A stretch of DNA of 55,566 bases from CAZQXD01 sp964597315 (GTDB lineage Bacteria; Pseudomonadota; Gammaproteobacteria; Competibacterales; Competibacteraceae). Position numbers and translations under genes: made by a program. Location of the stretch: contig CAZQXD010000025.1 in the NCBI GenBank assembly GCA_964597315.1, positions 1-55,566 of the forward strand. The letters are read 5' to 3'. The notes under the pieces were generated by a model. The model searched no databases. It saw only the letters and a list, made by a program, of their open reading frames with translations, and was not told where the DNA came from. Of this stretch, positions 1 to 7,505 are shown one piece after another. Each line of letters starts with the position of its first letter. Positions within the stretch are counted from its first letter, which is position 1.

Positions 1-1638
1 ATGTGTGACCTAACGTTTCAATCCACACCCGCCCCGAAGAGCGGGTGAAGCCTTCGGCCCCTGGAGGGCGGGAATTATGTCCAAGTTTCAATCCACACCC
101 GCCCCGAAGAGCGGGTGAAGCCGCCGTCCAGAAAATTGCCGCCCGCTGTGCTACCGTTTCAATCCACACCCGCCCCGAAGAGCGGGTGAAGCGGCCATCT
201 CCATGACCCCCTGAACCAGTCCGCCAAGTTTCAATCCACACCCGCCCCGAAGAGCGGGTGAAGCGTTGGCGGATGGCGAGATTACGAGTTATTTTCGTGT
301 TTCAATCCACACCCGCCCCGAAGAGCGGGTGAAGCTGACGGGATCGTTTAACCCGGTCGAGACATGGGAGTTTCAATCCACACCCGCCCCGAAGAGCGGG
401 TGAAGCTATTTAATTGGCCGGTTTGGAAGCACAGCGTATTTGTTTCAATCCACACCCGCCCCGAAGAGCGGGTGAAGCATAGAAAACGCCCCGCCGGATG
501 GGCCGGACGGGGCGTTTCAATCCACACCCGCCCCGAAGAGCGGGTGAAGCCATGGACCGCCGGACCATCACCGCATTGATGGAGTTTCAATCCACACCCG
601 CCCCGAAGAGCGGGTGAAGCCCGACCTGAAACTGGCTATGTCGCTGCATGCCCGTGTTTCAATCCACACCCGCCCCGAAGAGCGGGTGAAGCGGCCCGGC
701 GGATACTCGACCGGCGGAGGTGATTCTGGTTTCAATCCACACCCGCCCCGAAGAGCGGGTGAAGCGGTGTTCCCCGCCTTCGGGCGGGGTTTTCTCAGCA
801 GTTTCAATCCACACCCGCCCCGAAGAGCGGGTGAAGCCAGCCGAGCGCGGCGGGATCGGGGGAAATAGACAGTTTCAATCCACACCCGCCCCGAAGAGCG
901 GGTGAAGCCGGGCGGTATGCTTAATGGTGCACATCGCTCGTGCGTTTCAATCCACACCCGCCCCGAAGAGCGGGTGAAGCGACATACGCGATATGTGTGC
1001 AGCCGCAAGCCAGGATGTTTCAATCCACACCCGCCCCGAAGAGCGGGTGAAGCTATGGGGCAGGTATCCCATACTCACCCCCTTCGCTGTTTCAATCCAC
1101 ACCCGCCCCGAAGAGCGGGTGAAGCTATTAATCACGTGGTAGGCGACCACGGTTTATAATGGTTTCAATCCACACCCGCCCCGAAGAGCGGGTGAAGCAC
1201 CACGGTTTATAATGGAAATTCCCATGGCATAGGAGTTTCAATCCACACCCGCCCCGAAGAGCGGGTGAAGCCGTCGAAAGCCCCCGCCACTACACCGTCA
1301 TCGTAAACCTGTTTCAATCCACACCCGCCCCGAAGAGCGGGTGAAGCGGCTCCGGCGATGGTCACAATCTCAGTGACGATACCGGTTTCAATCCACACCC
1401 GCCCCGAAGAGCGGGTGAAGCCCGGCGTCCCGATGGCGTAAACGCCGTGATCTGTGTTTCAATCCACACCCGCCCCGAAGAGCGGGTGAAGCCTTCTCAA
1501 CGGATGCGCTGTTAGCCTGTTCGCGCAGTTTCAATCCACACCCGCCCCGAAGAGCGGGTGAAGCGGCGACTATGGTCGGTTATTATGTATCCACGCTCTC
1601 GGTTTCAATCCACACCCGCCCCGAAGAGCGGGTGAAGC

Positions 1639-1718
1639 CCTCCATAGCATAACTCCTTAAAATTAAAGGCTCACGGCAGGAAAATTCGCGAACCTCCTCA
1701 AGTTGGACTCTCAATTCT
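1639..1718 (-). promoter_or_regulatory. Inner (duplicated) CRISPR leader copy
   Basis: These 80 bp sit between the repeats at 1602-1638 and 1719-1755, where a 33-39 nt spacer would be expected. The part nearest the array is a copy of the outer leader: 1640-1672 is identical over 33 nt to 1757-1789, and 1681-1697 is identical to 1797-1813. The rest differs. It directly abuts the first canonical repeat, so it is the likely working leader for spacer integration. Confidence 0.85.
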
Positions 1719-1755
1719 GTTTCAATTCGCACCCGCCCCGAAGAGCGGGTGAAGC
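1719..1755 (-). repeat. Variant leader-proximal CRISPR repeat
   Basis: This repeat differs from the other 23 at two bases: the plus strand reads AATTCGCACC where the others read AATCCACACC. On the crRNA strand the handle becomes CGAATTGAAAC and the base of the hairpin is altered. Degenerate repeats normally sit at the old, leader-distal end; this one is nearest the outer leader and is separated from the rest of the array by a second leader copy instead of a spacer. Confidence 0.9.
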
Positions 1756-1850
1756 TCTCCATAGCATAACTCCTTAAAATTAAAGGCTCGTGGCAGAAAA
1801 TTCGCGAACCTCCCTGAAAAATTGACACTGCTATAGGTTCGCGGAGCGGT
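1756..1850 (-). promoter_or_regulatory. Outer CRISPR leader between cas2 and array
   Basis: This AT-rich 95-bp stretch lies between the cas2 stop codon and the variant repeat, the usual leader position in type I-C loci. Its array-proximal ~57 bp are duplicated inside the array at 1640-1697. No convincing separate promoter for the array can be read, so array transcription may start here or come through from the cas operon. Confidence 0.75.
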
Positions 1851-2141
1851 TCAAACCATCAGCGGGCCGTCGAAATTAGTGGCCTTGAAGACCCCGTATT
1901 CCTTGCGGTTGCGCGTCAAAGGTTCGGTCAGACGGTACAATCGCAAATTATCTTCGTCTAAATTCACTTCGGCTAACAGCTCTCGTTCCAGCGCCTCGTA
2001 CTGAGCCTCATTCACGGTACACTCGAATACCGACTTCTGAACCCGCTGGCCGTAGTCCAAGCATACCTTGGCCACCCGTCGCAACCGCCGCCGACCTTCT
2101 GGAAATTCCGTGGATACATCGTAACTCACTAAGATCAACAT
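1851..2141 (-). CDS. cas2: CRISPR-associated endonuclease Cas2 (type I-C)
   Basis: A 96-aa Cas2. It begins MLILVSYDVS, the beta-1 strand with the conserved aspartate of the ferredoxin-like fold, and contains the QKSVFEC segment typical of subtype I-C. Cas2 dimers bridge two Cas1 dimers to form the integrase that inserts new spacers. The ATG at 2141 is preceded by GAGGTG; a TTG one codon upstream is less likely. It is the last gene of the cas5-cas2 operon, 20 bp after cas1, and ends directly at the array leader. The length is normal for the family. Confidence 0.96.
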   Translation of the reverse strand: MLILVSYDVSTEFPEGRRRLRRVAKVCLDYGQRVQKSVFECTVNEAQYEALERELLAEVNLDEDNLRLYRLTEPLTRNRKEYGVFKATNFDGPLMV

Positions 2142-2161
2142 CAATCACCTCGAAAACGCAG

Positions 2162-3196
2162 TCAGCGAGCCAGGAAAGGCAAATACCCCTCAAGATCACC
2201 CCGCAGCGCCCGTGCCAGCAGACGCGCCTGAAGATGGGGCAACAATCCAATGGGCACTGGCTGATCTGTGAGCGGATGGTGGACTTCGTCCCGCTTGCGT
2301 TCCTGATAAGCAGCAATCACACTCTTGCGGCCATCTTCGCCCAAATACACCGCCCCGCCTTCCCGCAGCTCGAAATCCCTTTTTGACAACTGACCTCGAT
2401 TAATTAAAGTCAGCGCCAATCGATCGGCCAGAATAGCCCGAAACTCCTCCAATAAATCCAAGGCCAGGGCAGGCCGTCCTGGACGAACAGCGTGCAAAAA
2501 ACCCAGTTGCGGGTCCAGACCTATCCCCTCTAGGGCTGCTCGGCAGTCGTGGACCAGGACGGTATACAAAAGTGAAATGAGAGCATTGAAGCGATCCAAG
2601 GGCGGCCGACGACTGCGCCGATCGAATCTAAAAACAGATCGTTGGGAAGGACGGATCAACTGCGGTATGACGCCAAAGTACACACGGGCGGCATCCCCCT
2701 CTAAGCCCCGTAGCGTGTCCAGGTCCGGCGCTTGGGGCAGGCGGCGGAGATTGTTGGCCAACAGCGCCGCTGCCCGGCGCAGAGCGGTAGCATCCGCTGT
2801 ATCATTGGCATCCCGGGCGCCACGCAACAGCACATGGCGGCTGTTGCGCAGCTTGCCGGCCACGCAAGCCCGGGCCAGGTCCAGGGTCCGGGCCGTGTCA
2901 CTCGCCGCCTCATGCTGCGCCCGGCGCAGCAGCACATTACCCGACTGCGGCCCTTCGATTCGGGCCGAGAACCGCCCGTTGCGGTCCAGCAGCACCACAC
3001 CCCGGCCATCCTGGGCGCAACGGTGGATCAAGGCCGGGCTGATCATCACATCCCCAAATGTCGCCAGGCCGCCCAAATGATGCAAGGGGACCTGAAGGCG
3101 CTTCTCCCGCTCCACCTCCACCACCAGCGTATCCCGCTCCAGATGCACATAGGCGCCTTGTGTCATCACATACAACGTGTTCAAGACCTGTCGCAC
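2162..3196 (-). CDS. cas1: CRISPR-associated integrase Cas1 (type I-C)
   Basis: A 344-aa Cas1, the catalytic subunit of the spacer integrase. The metal-binding residues of the family are visible: E166 in GLEGDAARVYFG, H235 in GFLHAVRPGR and the acidic pair around D247/E250. Length and the start RQVLNTLYV are typical of I-C Cas1. The start is a GTG that overlaps the last 16 bp of cas4, so translation is probably coupled. Cas4 and Cas1 cooperate in I-C to choose PAM-flanked prespacers and orient them, which fits the TTC PAM deduced from the array. Confidence 0.97.
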   Translation of the reverse strand: MRQVLNTLYVMTQGAYVHLERDTLVVEVEREKRLQVPLHHLGGLATFGDVMISPALIHRCAQDGRGVVLLDRNGRFSARIEGPQSGNVLLRRAQHEAASDTARTLDLARACVAGKLRNSRHVLLRGARDANDTADATALRRAAALLANNLRRLPQAPDLDTLRGLEGDAARVYFGVIPQLIRPSQRSVFRFDRRSRRPPLDRFNALISLLYTVLVHDCRAALEGIGLDPQLGFLHAVRPGRPALALDLLEEFRAILADRLALTLINRGQLSKRDFELREGGAVYLGEDGRKSVIAAYQERKRDEVHHPLTDQPVPIGLLPHLQARLLARALRGDLEGYLPFLAR

Positions 3197-3837
3197 GGTT
3201 CTTCCTCATCCGGGTCGTACAGCGTGGCCCGCAACCGCGCCAGCCGATCCCCCGCCGCTACAATGGCTGGTTGACAACTGTCATACAGGGAGCAATGCCG
3301 ACAGCGGTCGTCGTTCACCGGAGGCGGCAAGCGCCCGGCTTGCAGCAGCGCCCGCACCACGGGCGTCAGTTGCTCCACCGCCGCCCGCAATTCGGGACCG
3401 ATAGATACCTCCCTTCGGCGCCGGGAACTGTGATGGAAAATCGCCCCGGCTGGCACCGAGCGGCCAGTCATCTCTTCAAGGCACAAAGCTTGGGCGGCCA
3501 GTTGCAGATCGTCATGGGTTCGGGCGCGGCGCGGCCCGTGTTTATACTCCACCGGGTAGGGCCTACCGTCGGGCAGAATCTCCACCACATCGGCCCGCCC
3601 TACCAGCCCCAGCCGGATCGAGTACAAGGGCAGCGCCCGTTCCACCCGCACTCCCCGCTCCAAACCGCTGGCGGGCGTATCCACCTGAGCATGGACCGCC
3701 CGTCCGCGTAGGGTGTAGAGATTCTCGTCGAAGGACTGCTCTTGGTGGATCAGGGCGCATTGCCGGGGGCAGTAGCTATAGTGCTGCAAAGCCGAGATCG
3801 GCACCGGGTCTACGGGCAATTCCCCGGATTCGGTCAC
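3181..3837 (-). CDS. cas4: CRISPR-associated exonuclease Cas4
   Basis: A 218-aa RecB-family Cas4 nuclease that trims and PAM-selects prespacers with Cas1-Cas2. Cluster cysteines are present at the N-terminus (C23 in YSYCPRQC) and C-terminus (C179, C182 and C188 in CRHCSLYDSC), consistent with a 4Fe-4S cluster. The nuclease core shows D83 (GRADVVE) and E97-x-K99 (VEYKHG). It overlaps cas7 by 4 bp and cas1 by 16 bp, as expected of one polycistronic operon. Confidence 0.96.
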   Translation of the reverse strand: MTESGELPVDPVPISALQHYSYCPRQCALIHQEQSFDENLYTLRGRAVHAQVDTPASGLERGVRVERALPLYSIRLGLVGRADVVEILPDGRPYPVEYKHGPRRARTHDDLQLAAQALCLEEMTGRSVPAGAIFHHSSRRRREVSIGPELRAAVEQLTPVVRALLQAGRLPPPVNDDRCRHCSLYDSCQPAIVAAGDRLARLRATLYDPDEEEPCDRS

Positions 3838-4718
3838 GCCTGATGCACCAACTTCAAGAGCCTGACGCCAGCGGGCAGTCCGGCCTCGTGGAGCGTCACC
3901 TTGAAATCCCCAAAACAGCGGGGAATGCCAGTGTCCGCTTCCACCTGTATCCGCTCGAACAGTTCATGGGCCGGGGCATTGCCCAGCTTGGATTCGTGTT
4001 CAAAGACATACAGCCCACGGGTGGCCATCAGCCCCCGGGCGGCGGAGCGGTCGTGCTCGAACATAGAAATCAACGCCTGCCAGAACAGGTCCAGATCATC
4101 TTCGGAAAAACCGGTCTGGGTGCCCAGATGGGCGGAGATGAAACCGTGGCTGCGATACAGGCCATAGGGCACGGTGTACTTGCGGCCCATGGTGCGGTTG
4201 TCACCCTGTTGTTTCTCCGCCTCCGCCTCGGTGGCCACGGCCATGCGGGTGATGGAGTGTTCCAGGGCCACCACCGGGGCGATGCTGCGGGCAAAAGTCA
4301 TCTGTACCGGGCCGCGTACCTGGCCGCAGTTGATGCCGGTGGACATCACCGCGCCGAAGGTGCGGATATCAAAAAAGTTCTGGCACATCCAGCCCCGAGC
4401 CTCGGAAACTGCGTTGCCACCCTTACGTTTCTTATCTTCGCCCTTAAGCAGTTCCTCTTTGCCGATAGCCTTATAGGCCCGTTCGTGCTGCTGGTTCAGA
4501 ACCGCCTTTTCCTTGATGTAAATCTCAAACGGCGGCTGATCATCCTTGGCTAGGCCCACGAAGTTGCGGACCTTGCGTTTAAGGCAGACATCGGTGACCA
4601 GCCCATGGCCGGTCTCGGCGTCGATCCGCGGCAAATTGCCAGCGTCTGGGTCGCCGTTGGGATTGCCATCTTTTACGTCGAACAAAAGCACAAAGTCGTA
4701 GCGGTGTTGGATGCTCAC
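3834..4718 (-). CDS. cas7: Type I-C Cascade backbone subunit Cas7 (Csd2)
   Basis: A 294-aa Csd2/Cas7. The protein opens RYDFVLLFDVKDGNPNGDPD, the signature of I-C Cas7, and contains the family segments RNFVGLAK and GQVRGPVQMTFARS. Several copies coat the crRNA spacer and form the Cascade filament. It overlaps cas8c and cas4 by 4 bp each. No defect is seen. Confidence 0.96.
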   Translation of the reverse strand: MSIQHRYDFVLLFDVKDGNPNGDPDAGNLPRIDAETGHGLVTDVCLKRKVRNFVGLAKDDQPPFEIYIKEKAVLNQQHERAYKAIGKEELLKGEDKKRKGGNAVSEARGWMCQNFFDIRTFGAVMSTGINCGQVRGPVQMTFARSIAPVVALEHSITRMAVATEAEAEKQQGDNRTMGRKYTVPYGLYRSHGFISAHLGTQTGFSEDDLDLFWQALISMFEHDRSAARGLMATRGLYVFEHESKLGNAPAHELFERIQVEADTGIPRCFGDFKVTLHEAGLPAGVRLLKLVHQA

Positions 4719-6514
4719 GGCGTCTCTCCTTGGGTTTCCTTGTCTTGCTCCGGGGCGGCCTCTTTGGCCGTGAAATAAGCCTGGCGCTGCTGGTAATAGC
4801 CCACCGCGAAACAGCCCTGCTGGGGCAGGGACAGCCGATGGGGAAAAGGATTGTCGGCCGGCAGCAGGTTACAGATAGCGTCGCAGAGCTTCTCTAACCG
4901 CCACGCCGATCCCGCCCGGGCCTTGGCGAGTTTGGCGATATGGTGGGGATAAAGGCGCATGAGTACCGGATAAACAGCGACCGGATTGGCGGATGCGGCC
5001 CCATAGTAGCGGTCCCGGATCGAGGCATTGATGTTTTCACGCTTGCCTTCGGTGATGGCCAGGATCTGGGCCTGTTCCAGAACGAAGAACAGTCGACCCA
5101 ATAAATAACCTACATCATCCAGCGATTCATCGAGCATGACGTGGATTTCCCTCCATGTGTTGCCAGGATAGGCGTCGGGATGACGCCGGTAATAGCGGTT
5201 CAGACAGGCTTTGATAAGCGCCGCCCGGGGGTAGCTGATATGACGCTCGGCGCGCACCCGGCGCATGGCGGCTTGGAACAGTGTTGCCGGATAAGGTACG
5301 GCGGGGCCGGCCAGAATGGTACGCAACCAAGCCGAAGCCAGATTGGGTGGCAGGTTGTCCAGCTTCTCCTGGGCCGCCACACTGACCAGGAGCCGGTACA
5401 GGGATAGATGTTCCGGCTCCTGCTCCCGATGAACAATTTGAAGATCCTGAAAGTGCCTGAAAATAGTCTCGCCCAGCTCCGCTACCGTGCTGATCGACCA
5501 TAGACACACGCTCAGCCGGGCGTTGTTAGGCGATAGCCCCAGCACGAAAAAGCGCTGCCCATCATCGTCAGTCAAGGGCTGACCACGCTTGAACTCGTAG
5601 AGCGCGCGTACAGCCTGGGTGTTGGCATCAGGGTTATCGGCGGGCGGACCGAACCAGGCGGACAGGGCGTTCTCCACGGATGCGCCGCTGGCCTTCTCGG
5701 CCCAGAATACAAGCGTAACGGCCTCCCCAAGTTGGAGTTTTTGTCGGGAATTTCGGCTCAGCAGATGGTTCAATGCCGTCGTATAAGCGAAAGCGGCCCG
5801 CTCACCGACCGGGGCATTGGCGCCCTGGGCCTTGCCATAGGAGTTGAAGGCATCCAGATTGAACGAAAGAATATTGGCCCCGGAGGATTGCGCCCCCCGC
5901 ACTCCTTTGATCGCCGGATGCAGCCGGGCGATGGCATCCGCCCGACCGCTCACCAGGCATAATCCATCGGCTGCCTGACCCGCCGTCGCTTCGACGGCTG
6001 CCTCCACGACCGGACGTTCGCAGACTGGCCCCGGATCACCGGCTAGTTTGAAAGTCAGAGGAGGATTGGTTTGGCGGATTTCCTCCCACTCGGTTTGGGC
6101 GCCGAGTTGCGCCAAATCCAAACCCTCCAGAAACCGATAAACAGCGGCCAGGCCAGGATCATCGGGGGCATCGCCGAAAGCAGCTCGCAGCCGTTCCCTG
6201 AACGCCTGGTGTTGCTGCGCCACCCGTGCGGGCTTACCTCGGGTGTCCACTCCCAGCACATACTCGGCGCTGTCCCATAGCAGATTGGCGGCGACGCCGG
6301 AGGTTTTCTTTATACCCTGGGGCACCCGGATGGCTTTGGCGCGTTTTTTCTTGCCTTCACCCTCCCGCAGATCGGCGAACTGGACAAACCGCCCGGCGTC
6401 ATCAATCACGATCCAGAATGGTATTTCCTTGAACTCGAAACCTGGCCGGGCCAGGGACTTGGCGTCGGCCGCGCTTTTCCGCTGGTAATAGTCATACAGC
6501 GCCGTCAGGATCAT
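4715..6514 (-). CDS. cas8c: Type I-C Cascade large subunit Cas8c (Csd1)
   Basis: A 599-aa Csd1/Cas8c starting ILTALYDYYQRK. Family hallmarks are the N-terminal PAM-reading half and the LSPNNARLSVCLW motif near the middle. This subunit recognises the PAM and opens the duplex; in I-C an internal start in the same gene can also give a separate Cas11 small subunit, which cannot be located with confidence here. It overlaps cas5 and cas7 by 4 bp each. Because it reads the PAM, it is also the subunit that would face the -35 box if the complex binds the site at 7332. Confidence 0.96.
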   Translation of the reverse strand: MILTALYDYYQRKSAADAKSLARPGFEFKEIPFWIVIDDAGRFVQFADLREGEGKKKRAKAIRVPQGIKKTSGVAANLLWDSAEYVLGVDTRGKPARVAQQHQAFRERLRAAFGDAPDDPGLAAVYRFLEGLDLAQLGAQTEWEEIRQTNPPLTFKLAGDPGPVCERPVVEAAVEATAGQAADGLCLVSGRADAIARLHPAIKGVRGAQSSGANILSFNLDAFNSYGKAQGANAPVGERAAFAYTTALNHLLSRNSRQKLQLGEAVTLVFWAEKASGASVENALSAWFGPPADNPDANTQAVRALYEFKRGQPLTDDDGQRFFVLGLSPNNARLSVCLWSISTVAELGETIFRHFQDLQIVHREQEPEHLSLYRLLVSVAAQEKLDNLPPNLASAWLRTILAGPAVPYPATLFQAAMRRVRAERHISYPRAALIKACLNRYYRRHPDAYPGNTWREIHVMLDESLDDVGYLLGRLFFVLEQAQILAITEGKRENINASIRDRYYGAASANPVAVYPVLMRLYPHHIAKLAKARAGSAWRLEKLCDAICNLLPADNPFPHRLSLPQQGCFAVGYYQQRQAYFTAKEAAPEQDKETQGETP

Positions 6515-7170
6515 TCCCGCACCTCCAGGCTGTCCCAGCCGGGCACCTGCATCACGCCCTGGTTCAGACGGGCGCGAAAAAAGCGCGGTACGGGATTGGC
6601 CGGATCGGCGAAATCCAGATCGTAGAGCATATAGCCCAACTCCCGATCCTCCTCGGGTATAGGTCGATCAGGCTCGCCATCCGGGTCTGCGATTAGCCGG
6701 AAATGGGCGGAGAATTCCCGGCAGCCCAGGTAAGGCTGATTGAAACACTGCCCCTTGCGGGCACGGCGCTGGAACATCTCCTGGTATTTGATGGGCGACT
6801 CGTCGATGGTTACGTCCAGGCCGGCATGGAGGCGGTAGCGCACATCCCGCAGAAACAGCCCGGCCCGCTGCTGGCGCTCATCCTCCACGAACAAGCCCAA
6901 GTTTCCCCGGCCCTGCTTGATCGCCGACTTGACGGCTCCCACAGACGCCACTGCCCCCACCTCGTTGCGGCGTAGGGCGATCCAGCGGATAGGATTGAGG
7001 ACTTCGATACGGGTGATGCGCCAGCGCAGTCCCGGCTTCCAGAGGATGGACTCGAACACGGCACGGGCCGCCGAGGGGGTGATTAGGTCGTAGCTGACCC
7101 GTTCGACTTTCATTTCAGGGCGGGTGAAGCAAGCGTAGTCGCCCCAGACTTCCAGACAGTAGCTTTCCAT
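6511..7170 (-). CDS. cas5: Type I-C crRNA-processing subunit Cas5c (Cas5d)
   Basis: A 219-aa Cas5d beginning MESYCLEVWGDYACFTRPEM. In subtype I-C this protein replaces Cas6: it cuts the precursor at the 3' base of the repeat hairpin, leaving an 11-nt 5' handle. The ATG at 7170 is chosen because AAGGGG lies about 10 nt upstream; an in-frame TTG at 7203 has no ribosome site. It is the first gene of the operon, about 125 nt downstream of a TTGACA promoter. Confidence 0.95.
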   Translation of the reverse strand: MESYCLEVWGDYACFTRPEMKVERVSYDLITPSAARAVFESILWKPGLRWRITRIEVLNPIRWIALRRNEVGAVASVGAVKSAIKQGRGNLGLFVEDERQQRAGLFLRDVRYRLHAGLDVTIDESPIKYQEMFQRRARKGQCFNQPYLGCREFSAHFRLIADPDGEPDRPIPEEDRELGYMLYDLDFADPANPVPRFFRARLNQGVMQVPGWDSLEVRE

Positions 7171-7301
7171 ATAGCTTATCCCCTTTGAGATAACTGGGTG
7201 CAACCCTTACTGATGTGGCTGTGTTGCATCTATCTATTCTCACTAGAAGTGGACTTGACGCCGCCACGGGACAGTAATCGATCCATTGCTGACACAGAGT
7301 C

Positions 7302-7330
7302 AGTATGTCGTCATGATTTGCTAATGTCAA
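7302..7330 (-). promoter_or_regulatory. Putative sigma-70 promoter of the cas5-cas2 operon
   Basis: On the minus strand TTGACA (7330-7325), a perfect -35 consensus, is followed 17 bp later by CATACT (7307-7302), 4 of 6 to the -10 consensus. Transcription would start near 7295 and give a ~125-nt leader before the cas5 ATG. It is the best promoter match in the gap between cas3 and cas5, and the TTC-flanked guide target begins 1 bp upstream of its -35 box. Confidence 0.7.
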
Positions 7331-7331
7331 C

Positions 7332-7351
7332 TTCCTGGAAACTTTACCTTA
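7332..7351 (+). promoter_or_regulatory. TTC-flanked target site of the crRNA-like guide
   Basis: The plus strand reads TTC at 7332-7334, the type I-C PAM, followed by CTGGAAACTTTACCTTA at 7335-7351. The guide starting at 7417 matches positions 1-11 and 13-17 of this site, differing only at position 12, and then diverges. Bound Cascade would lie over 7332 to about 7369, next to the -35 box of the cas operon and on top of the likely -35 (TTTACC, 7343-7348) of the guide's own plus-strand promoter. Confidence 0.7.
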
Positions 7352-7379
7352 ATAATTTTTTTATTCTATATATAGTAGG

Positions 7380-7475
7380 ATTGAAAGCCATCCTTCACTG
7401 GGATGCGGATTGAAACCTGGAAACTTTTCCTTACAGAAAAGGCCGCCATCAGCTATAAGCTTTTGATGTGCGGCC
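7380..7475 (+). ncRNA. Putative crRNA-like regulatory RNA (CreR/CreA type)
   Basis: A single repeat-like unit ends at 7416. Its last 16 nt match the array repeat at 14 positions, and it ends in the handle CGGATTGAAAC (7406-7416), one base different from the array handle. Directly before the handle is a hairpin CATCC (7389-7393) / GGATG (7401-7405); relative to the array repeat one stem pair changes from C-G to T-A, keeping pairing. A guide follows at 7417-7440, then a strong hairpin at 7441-7475. TATATA at 7367-7372, with TTTACC 18 bp upstream, could start the RNA near 7380. The guide matches the TTC-flanked site at 7332-7351, so the RNA is inferred to direct Cascade to repress the cas promoter and itself. 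Confidence 0.7.
7441..7475. terminator. Bidirectional hairpin terminator between cas3 and the crRNA-like RNA
   Basis: GGCCGC plus CATCA pairs with TGATG plus GCGGCC, with one bulged T, giving an 11-bp stem. On the plus strand it is followed by ATTTTAAT and can end the crRNA-like RNA. On the minus strand it is followed by TTTTCTG and can end cas3. If so, cas3 is transcribed separately from the cas5-cas2 operon. Confidence 0.7.
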
Positions 7476-7505
7476 ATTTTAATATATCAAATCCATAGGC
7501 CTATA

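Larger units (their letters stand above)
1..1755 (-). CRISPR. Type I-C CRISPR array, at least 24 repeats, runs off the left edge
   Basis: A 37-nt repeat occurs 23 times with no visible change (first copy 15-51, then 85, 156, 228, 299, 370, 442, 514, 584, 656, 729, 801, 872, 944, 1017, 1089, 1162, 1235, 1311, 1385, 1456, 1528 and 1602) plus one variant copy at 1719-1755. Spacers are 33-39 nt. Bases 1-14 are the end of a further spacer, so the array is incomplete. The crRNA strand is minus: there the repeat folds as CACCCGC / GCGGGTG with an 8-nt loop, followed by the 11-nt handle TGGATTGAAAC, typical of type I-C. The leader and cas2 lie on the right, so the newest spacers are at the right end. 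Confidence 0.98.

Noticed and set aside
348..1828. Several reading frames within the CRISPR array.
   Set aside because: They are translations of the 37-nt repeat and its spacers (recurring FTRSSGRVWIET or FNPHPPRRAGEA), not genes.
7230..7286. An 18-codon minus-strand frame (MDRLLSRGGVKSTSSENR) in the cas5 leader, considered as a CreT-like toxin or leader peptide.
   Set aside because: It has no ribosome-binding site and no run of rare codons. Without a plausible toxin the guide fits a CreR-type autorepressor better than a CreTA toxin-antitoxin.
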